The notes: generated by a model not told the origin, from the letters alone. A stretch of 64,000 bases of DNA from an uncultured Bacilli bacterium (GCA_934102335.1 CAKOSP010000004.1:62001-126000), one strand, 5' to 3'; positions 41,449-50,473 are shown, counted from the first letter of the stretch. Numbers and translations: made by a program.

Positions 41449-41832
41449 ATGGCATATAATAGAAGAAAGAAAAAAGTTAAAAGAACTGTTGTTGAAGCTG
41501 AAGCACATATTCATTCAACATATAATAATACTATTGTAACTATTTCTGATAAAGATGGAAATGCAATAAGTTGGTCATCTGCTGGTAGAATTGGTTATAA
41601 AGGAAGTAAAAAGAAAACTCCTTTTGCTGCTGGATTAACTGCTGAAGCTGCTGGTGCTGCTGCTGTAAGTGAAGGTGTGAAAAAAGTAGACGTATATGTT
41701 AAAGGTTTAGGACCTGGAAGAGAAAATGCTATTCGTTCACTACAAACTGCTGGACTTGAAATTACAAGTATAGTTGATGAAACTCCAGTACCTCATAATG
41801 GTTGCCGTCCACCAAAAAGACCAAGAAATTAG
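41449..41832 (+). CDS. rpsK: Ribosomal protein S11
   Basis: 30S platform protein, 127 residues. AHIHSTYNNTIVTISDKDGN near 24, GPGRENAIRSLQTAGLEI near 90 and the C-terminal DETPVPHNGCRPPKRPR. AGGAGG precedes the ATG. Confidence 0.97.
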   Translation: MAYNRRKKKVKRTVVEAEAHIHSTYNNTIVTISDKDGNAISWSSAGRIGYKGSKKKTPFAAGLTAEAAGAAAVSEGVKKVDVYVKGLGPGRENAIRSLQTAGLEITSIVDETPVPHNGCRPPKRPRN

Positions 41833-41856
41833 TTTAAGGAAAGGAATGTGTGTACA

Positions 41857-42801
41857 ATGATAAAATTTGAAAAACCAGAATACAAAATAGCAGAGTACAT
41901 CGAGAGTAATCATTTTGGAAAATTTGAGTTAGATCCTTTAGAAAGAGGATTTGGAACAACTATTGGAAATGCTTTAAGAAGAGTAATGCTTTCTAGTTTA
42001 CCTGGAAGTGCAATTACAAGTGTTTGCATTGATGGCGTAATGCACGAATTTCAAAAAATTGAAGGTGTTGTTGAAGATGTTACAGCTATAGTTTTAAACT
42101 TAAAAAATGTAGTTGTAAAAAATCATTCAAAAGAAGTTAAGACCTTAAGATTATTTAAAGATACCGAAGGACCAGTTACTGCTGCTGATTTTGAACCAGA
42201 TGCAGAAGTAGAAATTTTAAATCCTGATAAAGTACTTTGTACTTTAGTTAGTGGTGGAAAAATTGACATGGAAGTAACAATTAACAACGGAAGAGGATTT
42301 GTTGATTCTAAGACTAATAAAGCTAAAATGGGTAATGTTAAAGCTGGTGTTATTGCTATAGATTCAAATTACTCTCCAATTGAATATGTTAAATATGATG
42401 TTACTGATACTCGTGTTGGTCAAAATGAAAATTATGATAAATTAACTATGGAAGTTGCTACTGATGGATCTATGACTCCAGAAGAAGCTATGGCTCTTGC
42501 AGCAACTATTTTAATAGAACATTTCAATATTGTAGCTGATTTAAATGCTATAAGTGATATGTCTGGCATAATGCAAGAAAAGAAAGTAGATACAATTACT
42601 AAAAAACTTGAAACTCCTATAGAGGAAGTAGAATTCTCAGTACGTGCTTATAATTGTTTAAAACGTGCTGGTATTCATACTATTCAAGATTTAGTTGACA
42701 AAAAAGAAGTAGAAGTTACAAAGATTAGAAACCTAGGAAAGAAATCATTAAAAGAAGTTATTGATAAGGTTGCTGAACTTGGACTATCATTTAAGGAGTA
42801 G
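41857..42801 (+). CDS. rpoA: RNA polymerase alpha subunit
   Basis: Scaffold of RNA polymerase assembly. 314 residues. N-terminal dimerisation domain (PLERGFGTTIGNALRRVMLSSLPGSA near 28-53) and C-terminal DNA/activator-binding domain (VRAYNCLKRAGIHTIQDLVDK near 265 and RNLGKKSLKEV near 294). The ATG at 41857 is preferred because the family starts MIxxEKP; AAGGAAAGGA lies 11 bases upstream, and an in-frame GTG at 41848 is an alternative. Confidence 0.97.
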   Translation: MIKFEKPEYKIAEYIESNHFGKFELDPLERGFGTTIGNALRRVMLSSLPGSAITSVCIDGVMHEFQKIEGVVEDVTAIVLNLKNVVVKNHSKEVKTLRLFKDTEGPVTAADFEPDAEVEILNPDKVLCTLVSGGKIDMEVTINNGRGFVDSKTNKAKMGNVKAGVIAIDSNYSPIEYVKYDVTDTRVGQNENYDKLTMEVATDGSMTPEEAMALAATILIEHFNIVADLNAISDMSGIMQEKKVDTITKKLETPIEEVEFSVRAYNCLKRAGIHTIQDLVDKKEVEVTKIRNLGKKSLKEVIDKVAELGLSFKE

Positions 42802-42806
42802 AGATT

Positions 42807-43148
42807 ATGGCATATAGAAAATTAAATAGAGAAACTAGACAAAGAAGAAGCATTCTTGCTGGATTAACTAAAAATGTTTTAGAATATGGATATGTAGTAA
42901 CAACTGAACAAAGAGCTAAAGAAGTTCGTAAATTTGTTGATAAAATGATAACTTATGGCAAAAGAGGAACTTTAGTTTCTCGTAGAAAAGCTTTAGCTTT
43001 CTTACATAATGATTCAGAATTAGTTGCAAAAGTATTTAATGAACTTGCAGTTAATTATAAAGATCGTAATGGTGGTTATACAAGAATTATTAAACTTAAT
43101 GAACGTCGTGGCGATGATGCTTTAGAAGTAAGATTGGAATTAGTATAG
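42807..43148 (+). CDS. rplQ: Ribosomal protein L17
   Basis: 50S protein, 113 residues. AYRKLNRETRQRRSILAGLTKNVL start (family: KLGRTSxxRxAMLRxL), TTEQRAKEVRKFVDKMITYGKRG near 32 and the NGGYTRIIKLNERRGDDA end. Last gene of the ribosomal supercluster; a terminator overlaps its stop. Confidence 0.96.
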   Translation: MAYRKLNRETRQRRSILAGLTKNVLEYGYVVTTEQRAKEVRKFVDKMITYGKRGTLVSRRKALAFLHNDSELVAKVFNELAVNYKDRNGGYTRIIKLNERRGDDALEVRLELV

Positions 43149-43167
43149 TTATATCTATACTTTTTTT
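43142..43167 (+). terminator. Terminator of the ribosomal supercluster
   Basis: Stem AGTATAG / CTATACT with loop TTATAT and seven T residues; overlaps the rplQ stop. Confidence 0.85.
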
Positions 43168-43186
43168 ATTTTTGATATAAAAACAA

Positions 43187-43215
43187 TTCAATTATATAAA
43201 ATTTTATGATAAAAT
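43187..43215 (+). promoter_or_regulatory. Weak candidate promoter of parA-parB
   Basis: TTCAAT, 17 bases, TAAAAT, 33 bases before the parA ATG. The -35 box is poor. Confidence 0.35.
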
Positions 43216-43247
43216 AATAATACGTGTTACATTAAGGAAGTGTTTTT

Positions 43248-44033
43248 ATGGCAAATATAATATCATTAGTTAATCAAAAGGGTGGTGTAGGAAAGACTAC
43301 TACTAGTATTAATTTATCAGCTGCTTTGGGTCAATATGGTAAAAAAGTTTTATTAATCGATATGGATCCGCAAAGTAATGCAACTACTGGATTGGGCTTT
43401 TCTTCATCAGATTTTAATTATGATATTTATGAAGTTTTAGCGGGAAGTGTAGATATTACAAAAGCTATAAAAAAGACTAAATTTAAAAATTTAAGTATTA
43501 TTCCTTCAACATTAAATTTAGCTGGTGTTGATGTAGAGTTTGTTAAAAAAATGTTGGAAAATTCTGAATTTAGACAAAATGAACAATTAAAAAATGCTTT
43601 AAATCAAGTAAGGGATAACTATGATTATATTATAATTGATTGTCAGCCTTCATTGGGTATTGGTACAATGAATGCTTTAGTTGCAAGTGATTCGGTTATA
43701 ATACCTGTTCAATGTGAATTTTTTGCTTTGGAAGGTATTACACAGTTATTAAATTCTATAATTATGGTTCAATCAAGTATGAATCCTAGTTTAAGAATAG
43801 AAGGTGTTTTATTAACTATGCTTGATGGTAGAACTAATATTGGTTTAGAAGTAATTGAAGAAATTCGTAAATACTTTAAGGACAAAGTATTCAATACAAT
43901 TATTCCAAGATTAGTAAGATTAGTAGAAGCTCCTTCACATGGTAAACCTATAAATGAGTATGATCCAGAATCTAGAGCAACTTTGGCTTATGCAAATTTA
44001 GCAAAGGAAGTGATCCAAAGAGATGGAAACTAA
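43248..44033 (+). CDS. parA: Chromosome partitioning ATPase ParA (Soj)
   Basis: 261-residue Walker ATPase that binds DNA nonspecifically and is released by ParB; Soj also acts on DnaA in B. subtilis. Deviant Walker A KGGVGKTTTSINL at residues 10-22; IDMDPQSNATTGLG near 38; IIDCQPSLG Walker B near 130. AAGGAAGTG precedes the ATG. It overlaps parB by 11 bases. In B. subtilis soj lies left of the origin on the other strand; here it lies right of gyrA on the same strand. Confidence 0.95.
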   Translation: MANIISLVNQKGGVGKTTTSINLSAALGQYGKKVLLIDMDPQSNATTGLGFSSSDFNYDIYEVLAGSVDITKAIKKTKFKNLSIIPSTLNLAGVDVEFVKKMLENSEFRQNEQLKNALNQVRDNYDYIIIDCQPSLGIGTMNALVASDSVIIPVQCEFFALEGITQLLNSIIMVQSSMNPSLRIEGVLLTMLDGRTNIGLEVIEEIRKYFKDKVFNTIIPRLVRLVEAPSHGKPINEYDPESRATLAYANLAKEVIQRDGN

Positions 44034-44907
44034 AAAACGTGCCTTAGGGAAAGGATTGGAACAGTTATTTGCGAGTAACGCGATTGATTTTGACAATTTA
44101 GAAAATAATATTGTTGAATCAACTCCAGAGAAAGACGTTATGCAAGTAAATTTGGATGAAATAAGAAGTAATCCATATCAACCTAGAAAGACTTTTAATG
44201 AAGATTCATTAAATGAATTAGCAGATTCAATTAAAGAATACGGAATTGTTCAACCTGTAATTTTGAAAAAAAGTATTAAGGGTTATGAACTAATTGCGGG
44301 TGAACGAAGATGCAAGGCAGCTAAAATAGCAGGTTTAAAACAAGTACCAGCTATTATAAAAGATTTTACTGATGAAGAAATGATGGAAATTGCTTTGCTT
44401 GAAAATATTCAAAGAGAGGATTTAAATCCAATTGATGAAGCTAAAAGTATTGATTCTATTTTAAAATTGCGTGGTATGACTCAAGAAGAGTTTGCTAAAA
44501 AATTTGGTAAAAGTAGAAGTTATATAACTAATTTGTTGGGTATTTTACGTTTGCCAGACTCTGTAAAAAAATTAGTTGAAAATGGGTCTTTATCTATGAG
44601 TCATGCAAGGGTTTTAAGTAAAATTGAAGATGAAGAAAAAATTTTAGTTTTAGCTGAAAGAATTATAAAAGAAAATTTGAATGTTAGAGAAGTAGAAAAG
44701 TTAGCTAGTTCTAAGGCTAAAGTAAAAGAATTAAAACCTGATAAACTTGCTAGTGTAGCAAAATATAATATGTTTCAAAACATTATGAGTGATAAATTAA
44801 ATGAAAATGTAAAAATTACTAAAAATAAAATTGAAATATATTTTGATGGTGACCAAGATTTAGAAAGAATATTAAAATTACTTGATATAAAGGTAGAGGA
44901 TGAGTAG
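44023..44907 (+). CDS. parB: Chromosome partitioning protein ParB (Spo0J)
   Basis: 294-residue CTP-dependent DNA clamp that binds parS and loads SMC. N-terminal basic ParA-stimulating stretch (METKKRALGKGLEQLF); CTP-binding GERRCKA at 93-99 and ENIQRED at 127-133; helix-turn-helix from about 150. R165 in GKSRSY corresponds to the arginine found in ParB where Noc has glutamine, so a parS-binding ParB is more likely than Noc. Two other specificity positions (L171, R176) differ from both. The likely targets are the parS sites at 5.0-5.4 kb. Confidence 0.94.
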   Translation: METKKRALGKGLEQLFASNAIDFDNLENNIVESTPEKDVMQVNLDEIRSNPYQPRKTFNEDSLNELADSIKEYGIVQPVILKKSIKGYELIAGERRCKAAKIAGLKQVPAIIKDFTDEEMMEIALLENIQREDLNPIDEAKSIDSILKLRGMTQEEFAKKFGKSRSYITNLLGILRLPDSVKKLVENGSLSMSHARVLSKIEDEEKILVLAERIIKENLNVREVEKLASSKAKVKELKPDKLASVAKYNMFQNIMSDKLNENVKITKNKIEIYFDGDQDLERILKLLDIKVEDE

Positions 44908-45101
44908 TGGAAAGTGTTTTTAATCTAAACGATAAAGTTATAATGAAGAAGCCTCATGCTTGTAAGTCTAATTTATGGACTATTACAAGAGTTGGTGTAG
45001 ATGTAAAAATTAAGTGTGACAACTGTGGTAGAGAAGTAATGCTTGATCGTTTAGAATTCATAAAAAAACTTAAGAAGGTGATTTCGAATGAGAAAAACTA
45101 A
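44907..45101 (+). CDS. DUF951 family protein (YyzM-like)
   Basis: 64 residues with the family pattern FNLNDKVIMKKPHACKSNLWTITRVGVDVKIKCDNCGREVMLDR; the cysteines C-(x31)-CDNC could bind zinc. Starts with GTG overlapping the parB stop by one base. In B. subtilis yyzM lies just before ychF downstream of spo0J, the same neighbourhood. Function unknown. Confidence 0.88.
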   Translation: MESVFNLNDKVIMKKPHACKSNLWTITRVGVDVKIKCDNCGREVMLDRLEFIKKLKKVISNEKN

Positions 45102-46638
45102 ATCTAGTAGAAAAGGTGATAAGCCAAATCTACATCCGGTTATGACCTATTTGGTTATTATCTTGGGTGTTATTTTAATAAGCTTTTTTTTAAGTGTTTT
45201 AAATATACAGGCAACATATAACAGTTATTCAGAAATTACTGAATCTTATGCTCCGACAACAGAAGCAGTGAAGTCATTATTTAATTTAAGTGGGTTAAAA
45301 TTTATATTTACAAATACTGTTTCTAATTTTGCTAATTTTACAGTATTATCAAATTTAATCATAATACTTATTGGGATTGGTGTGATGGAATATAGCGGTT
45401 TTCTAAAAACCTTGGTGCTTTTATTTACAAAAAAAGCAAAAAAAACCACTGTTACTTTTTGGTTGGTATTTTTATGTATGATCTCTAGTATCATTGGTGA
45501 TTTACCATACATAGTAATGATTCCTTTATCAGCATTAATATTTAAACATGGTAAAAGAAATCCTTTGATTGGTATGGTGGCTTCCTATGCAGCTTTAACT
45601 TGTGGAAGTGCATTTTCAATTTTGTTCACTAGTGTTGATTCTTCTTTGCTGAGTTTAAGCGTTCTTAATGCGGGAGTTATTGATACTTCATATAATATGT
45701 CAACTTTTGCATTTCTTTTGATAAATACTTTAATAATTGTTATTGCTTCAATTTTTATCACTAAAATTACTGAAGATGTTGTAGCAAAAAAATTACCAAA
45801 ATATGAATTTGAAGAAACTGATGTTAATGATGAAATAATTACAAAGAAACAATTAAAAGGGTTATTATATGCTGGCAGTATTTGTTTTATTTATTTGTTA
45901 ATAGTAATTTACAACATTATTCCTGGCTTACCTTTTTCAGGTAACTTACTTGATAAAACTCAAGTTTTGTATATTGACAAGTTATTTAGTTATGAGTCAT
46001 TTTTCTCTAATGGATTTGTCTTTATTATAACAATGTTATTTATATTAGCTGGATTATTTTATGGAATTGGTGCTAAAACAATAAAGGATAACAAGAGCTT
46101 TTCTGATAGTTTAGGTTTTTCTTTGAATGGTATAGGAAAAGTATTAGTATTAATTTTTATGTCTTCGACATTTATAAGTATATTTAAACAAACTAATATA
46201 GGGCCTACTATTGTTGCTTCTTTAACAAATTTAATTGGAGTATCAAAGTTTGGTGGCTTTGCTTTAGTATTACTTTTATTTATTTCAAGCGTAATATCTA
46301 CTATTTTTGTTCCTTCATCTTTAAGTAAGTGGACTACCATGGCTAGTGTTGTTGTTCCAACTTTTATGAATGCTGGTTTAAGTCCAGAATTTGCTCAATT
46401 TGTGTTTAGATTAGGCGAATCTGTAACAATGGGAATAACTCCATTATTAGCGTATTTTGTTATTTATTTAGCATATGTTGAACAGTATAATAAAAATGAA
46501 AAGCCAATTAAATTTATTGATGTTATTAAATGGCAAATTCCATATGTTGTTTTTATGCTTTTATTATCAATAATTATTTTAGTAATTTTTTATCTACTTA
46601 ATATTCCATTAGGAATTGGTGGATATGTGTCTTTATAG
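45088..46638 (+). CDS. AbgT-family transporter
   Basis: 516-residue membrane protein with about eleven hydrophobic segments. Matches the AbgT (p-aminobenzoyl-glutamate transporter) family in its overall pattern: HPVMTYLVIILGVILISFFLS near the N-terminus, GIGVMEYSGFLKTL near 95 and the ISSIIGDLPYIVMIPLSA helix-hairpin near 135, with VFRLGESVTMGITPLLAYFVIYL near 450. AbgT proteins export or import folate-related or sulfonamide compounds; the substrate here is unknown. It overlaps the DUF951 gene by 14 bases and is not part of this cluster in B. subtilis. Confidence 0.85.
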   Translation: MRKTKSSRKGDKPNLHPVMTYLVIILGVILISFFLSVLNIQATYNSYSEITESYAPTTEAVKSLFNLSGLKFIFTNTVSNFANFTVLSNLIIILIGIGVMEYSGFLKTLVLLFTKKAKKTTVTFWLVFLCMISSIIGDLPYIVMIPLSALIFKHGKRNPLIGMVASYAALTCGSAFSILFTSVDSSLLSLSVLNAGVIDTSYNMSTFAFLLINTLIIVIASIFITKITEDVVAKKLPKYEFEETDVNDEIITKKQLKGLLYAGSICFIYLLIVIYNIIPGLPFSGNLLDKTQVLYIDKLFSYESFFSNGFVFIITMLFILAGLFYGIGAKTIKDNKSFSDSLGFSLNGIGKVLVLIFMSSTFISIFKQTNIGPTIVASLTNLIGVSKFGGFALVLLLFISSVISTIFVPSSLSKWTTMASVVVPTFMNAGLSPEFAQFVFRLGESVTMGITPLLAYFVIYLAYVEQYNKNEKPIKFIDVIKWQIPYVVFMLLLSIIILVIFYLLNIPLGIGGYVSL

Positions 46639-46646
46639 GAGGGTTT

Positions 46647-47747
46647 ATGTCACTTAAAGCTGGTATAGTAGGTTTGCCAAATGTTGGAAAATCTACATTA
46701 TTTAACGCTATTACAAAAAAAAATATTTTAGCAGCAAATTATCCATTTGCTACTATAGAACCGAATGTGGGCGTAGTATTAGTTGAAGATCCAAGATTGG
46801 AATTTTTAAATAATTTATATAATCCAAAAAGCTTAGTTCCAACATCTTTTGAATTTATTGACATTGCTGGTTTAGTTGAGGGAGCATCTAGTGGTGAGGG
46901 TTTAGGAAATAAATTTTTATCACACATTAGAAACGTTGATGCTATAGTTGAGGTAGTTAGATGTTTTGATGATAAAAATATTACTCATGTTACCGGTTCA
47001 ACTGATCCTATTCGTGATATTGAAATAATAAATGTTGAACTAGTATTATCAGATTTAGAAATTGCTCAGAATAGAATAGATAAAATTCAAAAGAAAGCTG
47101 AAACTACTAAAGACAAGGATGCTGTCGCAGAATTTAATGTACTTACTAAAGTTAAAGATAATTTACTTAAAAATAATGCTTTGCGAAATGTTTCATTTAC
47201 TAAAGAAGAATTAGAAATTATAAAAAATTTTAATTTTATAACATTAATGCCAATTATATATGTAGCTAATACTGATGAGGAAACGTTAGTTACTAAAGAT
47301 AACGATTATACTATTAAAGTGAAAGAATATGCTCAAAAAGAAGGATCTGGAGTAATTGTAATGTGTGCAAAATTGGAATCTGAATTAGCATCATTAGATA
47401 CTTTAGAAAAAAAAGAATTTTTAAAAGGAATTGGTGTTGATAATTCTGAATTAGATAATTTAATTTTAGAAACATATAATTTATTAGGATTAGCTACATT
47501 TTTTACCGCTGGGTCTGATGAGGTTAGAGCGTGGACGTTTAAAAAGGGCATGTTTGCTCCTGAATGTGCAGGAATAATTCATAGTGATTTTGAAAGAGGA
47601 TTTATAAAGGCCGAAATAATGTCTTATGATGATCTTTATAATCTAGGTGATGAAAAAAAGGTACAAGAAGCTGGTAAACTTAGACTTGAAGGTAAGAATT
47701 ATGTAATGCAAGATGGAGACATATGTTATTTTAGATTTAATGTTTAA
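46647..47747 (+). CDS. ychF: YchF/OLA1-type ATPase
   Basis: Obg-family P-loop protein that prefers ATP and associates with ribosomes. 366 residues, canonical. GLPNVGKSTLFNAIT at 8-22; NYPFATIEPNVGVV near 31-44; DIAGLVEGASSGEGLGNKFL (G3) near 72; TGS domain after 280 with TFFTAGSDEVRAWTFKKG. AGGAGGG precedes the ATG. B. subtilis yyaF sits in the same place before rpsF. Confidence 0.96.
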   Translation: MSLKAGIVGLPNVGKSTLFNAITKKNILAANYPFATIEPNVGVVLVEDPRLEFLNNLYNPKSLVPTSFEFIDIAGLVEGASSGEGLGNKFLSHIRNVDAIVEVVRCFDDKNITHVTGSTDPIRDIEIINVELVLSDLEIAQNRIDKIQKKAETTKDKDAVAEFNVLTKVKDNLLKNNALRNVSFTKEELEIIKNFNFITLMPIIYVANTDEETLVTKDNDYTIKVKEYAQKEGSGVIVMCAKLESELASLDTLEKKEFLKGIGVDNSELDNLILETYNLLGLATFFTAGSDEVRAWTFKKGMFAPECAGIIHSDFERGFIKAEIMSYDDLYNLGDEKKVQEAGKLRLEGKNYVMQDGDICYFRFNV

Positions 47748-47748
47748 A

Positions 47749-47776
47749 AACAAAGTTATTATTTACTTTGTTTTTT
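47749..47776 (+). terminator. Terminator after ychF
   Basis: Stem AACAAAGT / ACTTTGTT with an eight-base loop and a T-run. Confidence 0.8.
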
Positions 47777-47784
47777 CTTTTTGG

Positions 47785-47857
47785 TATAATAACTTGCGAG
47801 TAAAGAAATTGCTCCTTGCTTTGTTAATACAAAGCCATAAGACCACGAGGAGGTGAA
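47785..47857 (+). promoter_or_regulatory. -10 region and leader of rpsF-ssb-rpsR
   Basis: TATAAT at 47785-47790 follows the ychF terminator (weak -35 TTTACT at 47762-47767). The leader carries a six-base-pair hairpin GCTTTG / CAAAGC at 47818-47835, shortly before GAGGAGGTG. S6:S18-responsive leaders are known at this operon; whether this is one is not established from sequence alone. Confidence 0.4.
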
Positions 47858-48148
47858 ATGATGACTAAATATGAAATTATGTTTATCGTTAAAACAACTA
47901 TGGAAGATGATGAAATTAAGAAAACTGCAGAAACTGTTAAAGGTTTAATTTCAGGTGATTCTAAAGTAATCGAATTCAAAGATTTAGGCAAGAAAAAATT
48001 AGCTTATCCAATTAATAAAGAAGTTGGCGGTAATTATTTTTTAATGATTGTTGAAGCTAGTCATGATGTAATTAGTGAATTTGATCGTAAAATTAAAATT
48101 AACGAAAATATTATTAGACATTTAATTTTAAAATTAGATGAAGAATAG
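47858..48148 (+). CDS. rpsF: Ribosomal protein S6
   Basis: 30S protein that pairs with S18, 96 residues. KYEIMFIVKTTMEDDEIK start and the DLGKKKLAYPINKEVGGNYFLMIVEA core. ATG at 47858 (or the adjacent ATG 47861) after GAGGAGGTG. First gene of rpsF-ssb-rpsR. Confidence 0.96.
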   Translation: MMTKYEIMFIVKTTMEDDEIKKTAETVKGLISGDSKVIEFKDLGKKKLAYPINKEVGGNYFLMIVEASHDVISEFDRKIKINENIIRHLILKLDEE

Positions 48149-48156
48149 GAGTTTTT

Positions 48157-48618
48157 ATGAATAGAGTTATATTAACAGGACGTTTAACAAGAGATCCAGA
48201 ATCTAGAGCTACTTCTAGTGCTACTGAAGTTGTGAGATTTTCATTAGCATGCCAAGGTGACTTCGTTAATAGAAATACTGGTGAAAGACAAGTTGAGTTT
48301 ATTAACTGTGTTGCATTTGGTCAATTAGGAACTACAATAAGTAAGTATTGTTCTAAAGGTTCTTTAGTTGGAGTTACTGGTAGAATTAGAAATAGTAGTT
48401 ATGATGCCAAAGATGGAACTAAAAGATATACTACTGATGTAATTGTTGAACAATTAGAATTTTTAGGTTCTAGAGCTAATAGTAATGATGCATCATCTAT
48501 GCCAACTAATCCAACTGAGGTAAGTTCTCCTAGTGTTGAAACGACTGATATAACTGAAGATCCATATAAAGATTTTGGTGATGAAATTACTTTAAGTAGT
48601 GATGATTTACCTTTTTAA
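48157..48618 (+). CDS. ssb: Single-stranded DNA-binding protein
   Basis: 153 residues. OB fold from 1 to 105 (MNRVILTGRLTRDPESRAT start, VEFINCVAFGQLGTTISKY near 45), then a flexible linker and the acidic tip DDLPF, which binds partner proteins. Between rpsF and rpsR as in B. subtilis ssbA. Confidence 0.97.
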   Translation: MNRVILTGRLTRDPESRATSSATEVVRFSLACQGDFVNRNTGERQVEFINCVAFGQLGTTISKYCSKGSLVGVTGRIRNSSYDAKDGTKRYTTDVIVEQLEFLGSRANSNDASSMPTNPTEVSSPSVETTDITEDPYKDFGDEITLSSDDLPF

Positions 48619-48629
48619 AGGAGGAAATA

Positions 48630-48845
48630 ATGGCAGAATTTTATCGTAAAAAGAAAAAAATATGTCAAATGTGTGCTGGAAAAAGCGTAGATTATAAAGA
48701 TGTTATGATTATTAATAAATATATTAATGAAAAAGGCAAGATTTTACCTAGAAGAATGACAGGTGCTTGCGCAAAACATCAAAGACATATTGCAAATCAA
48801 GTTAAATATGCTAGATTTATGGCATTAATACCATTTACAAGATAA
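48630..48845 (+). CDS. rpsR: Ribosomal protein S18
   Basis: 30S protein, 71 residues. CQMCAGKSVDYKDVMIINKYINEKGKILPRRMTGACAKHQRHI: the cysteines suggest the zinc-binding (C+) form. Partner of S6. AAGGAGG precedes the ATG and a strong terminator overlaps the stop. Confidence 0.97.
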   Translation: MAEFYRKKKKICQMCAGKSVDYKDVMIINKYINEKGKILPRRMTGACAKHQRHIANQVKYARFMALIPFTR

Positions 48846-48860
48846 ATGGTATTTTTTTTT
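48827..48860 (+). terminator. Terminator of rpsF-ssb-rpsR
   Basis: Eleven-base-pair stem AATACCATTTA / TAAATGGTATT, loop CAAGA, then nine T residues. Confidence 0.92.
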
Positions 48861-48867
48861 AGCACTA

Positions 48868-48896
48868 TTGATTTATTTTAGTTTGTCTTGTATAAT
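48868..48896 (+). promoter_or_regulatory. Promoter of the exported unknown protein gene
   Basis: TTGATT, 17 bases, TATAAT; start expected near 48903, 17 bases before the ATG. Confidence 0.7.
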
Positions 48897-48919
48897 TATA
48901 AGAGAATAGTGGGATGCTA

Positions 48920-50473
48920 ATGAAAAATATTATGAAGGAAAGGTTATCTAGTATAAAGCAGTTTACTATAAAGAACCGTAACTATATTGCTACGGCTTTT
49001 GTCGTTGGTTTATTTGCTGTAATATCTTTTTCAATTTCATATGGTTATTTTTATTCATCTTCTTCTAAATTAGCAATGTCTGGTCAAGTGGGAAATATTG
49101 AAGAAAATAATCAAAATATTAAATTTTATGTTGAAACTGGATATCAATCTGGTATTTATTCTTTAAGTAGTAAGGCTCCTACAAATGGTTATACTCTTAA
49201 TAAATCAAAATCTGAAATTGTTGGGGGCTCATCAAGTGCTTTGGATACTTATGATAGTGCTGGAATTTTGGATTCTAGTATTACAAGTGCTAGTTTATAT
49301 TTTGACGCTAACAGTGATGTTAATGCCAATGCGGATATTGTTATTGATATATATAGACAAGCAAAGGGAGATTTGTGTATAAATTCATCTGGAACCTGTT
49401 CTAAATATTTAAAGACACAATATACCTTGGATGAATTAGCAAATTTAGGTTATTATTATAATAGTAGTAAAACAACATGTACTAATAGTGCTAGTTTAGT
49501 GTATGATAATTCTTCTAGAACAGTAAACGTGAGTGGTGCTTCTAAAACAACTTGTTCGGTATATTTTACATATGGAAATTTTGCGAGTACTATTTTAAAT
49601 AGTGGTGCAAGTATTAATACTACTACATCAACTATAGAATCTGATTCCATTGCTACGACTGATGAGGGTTTAATTAAGACTACGGATGAATTTGGAGATG
49701 CCTATATTTTTAGAGGTGCAATAACTACGAACTATGTTAAATTTGCGGGTTATTATTGGCGTATTATGAGAATTAATGGTGATGGTAGTGTAAGAATTAT
49801 TTATTGGGGGTCATCTGCTAGTAGTCATGATATGACAAATAATTTATCTTCTTTTAATAGTGATAAGACTAGTAGTAGTTATGTTGGCTTTTATTACGAT
49901 TCTAATGGTGTAACTAATGGTGCTCCGGCTACTGTTATTAAGGCTTTAGAAAATTTTTATATAACTAAATTATCAGCGTATGATGAGTATATTGGTGATT
50001 CAATATTTTGTAATGATAGAACTGTTTCATCATCCTCTGGTTCTACTTATACTTATGGGAAGTATTTGACGCCTTCATCGGTAACAACTTTAAAATGCCC
50101 TAATTTTAAAGATTCTTTTAATACCGTATCAAGAAAAGTTTATTCAAGAACTTCTAAAAAACCAACTTATGTGGGAAATTATGAGTTAAAGTATCCTATT
50201 GGTTTGGTTAATATCCAAGAAATTATGTTGGCTGGTGGCCGTCTTGGAGGTTATATGAATGGTAGTTATTATTTAGAGAATGCTGGATTAACTATGTCTC
50301 CTGCATCATATAGTAGTGGTTCAGCAAAAATATATGTTTTAACAGGTGCAGGCCGTACTCCAAGTGAAGAGGTAACGATAACTTATAATTTCTCACCAGT
50401 AATTTCTTTAAAAGCTGACGTTAGGGTAACAGGAAAAGGCACTGCTAGCGATCCATACGTTCCGGTTATATAA
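48920..50473 (+). CDS. Membrane-anchored extracellular protein of unknown function
   Basis: 517 residues. A basic N-terminus is followed by one membrane segment (residues about 20-45, YIATAFVVGLFAVISFSISYGYF) with no clear cleavage site, so the protein is probably anchored with its bulk outside. The exterior is Ser/Thr/Asn/Tyr-rich. Middle part ends with TCSVYFTYGNF near 220; the second half contains YVKFAGYYWRIMRINGDGSVRIIYWG near 275-300 and ends ADVRVTGKGTASDPYVPVI. These repeat-like phrases recur in large surface proteins of related gut Firmicutes, in my recollection, but no function is assigned. It has its own promoter and terminator, and sits between rpsR and rplI. The ATG at 48920 has GTGGG upstream; ATG 48914 is an alternative. 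Confidence 0.72.
   Translation: MKNIMKERLSSIKQFTIKNRNYIATAFVVGLFAVISFSISYGYFYSSSSKLAMSGQVGNIEENNQNIKFYVETGYQSGIYSLSSKAPTNGYTLNKSKSEIVGGSSSALDTYDSAGILDSSITSASLYFDANSDVNANADIVIDIYRQAKGDLCINSSGTCSKYLKTQYTLDELANLGYYYNSSKTTCTNSASLVYDNSSRTVNVSGASKTTCSVYFTYGNFASTILNSGASINTTTSTIESDSIATTDEGLIKTTDEFGDAYIFRGAITTNYVKFAGYYWRIMRINGDGSVRIIYWGSSASSHDMTNNLSSFNSDKTSSSYVGFYYDSNGVTNGAPATVIKALENFYITKLSAYDEYIGDSIFCNDRTVSSSSGSTYTYGKYLTPSSVTTLKCPNFKDSFNTVSRKVYSRTSKKPTYVGNYELKYPIGLVNIQEIMLAGGRLGGYMNGSYYLENAGLTMSPASYSSGSAKIYVLTGAGRTPSEEVTITYNFSPVISLKADVRVTGKGTASDPYVPVI

Noticed and set aside
44023..44907. parB as a Noc gene
   Set aside because: It is encoded directly after parA with an overlap, has the ParA-contacting N-terminus, and R165 agrees with ParB where Noc has glutamine.
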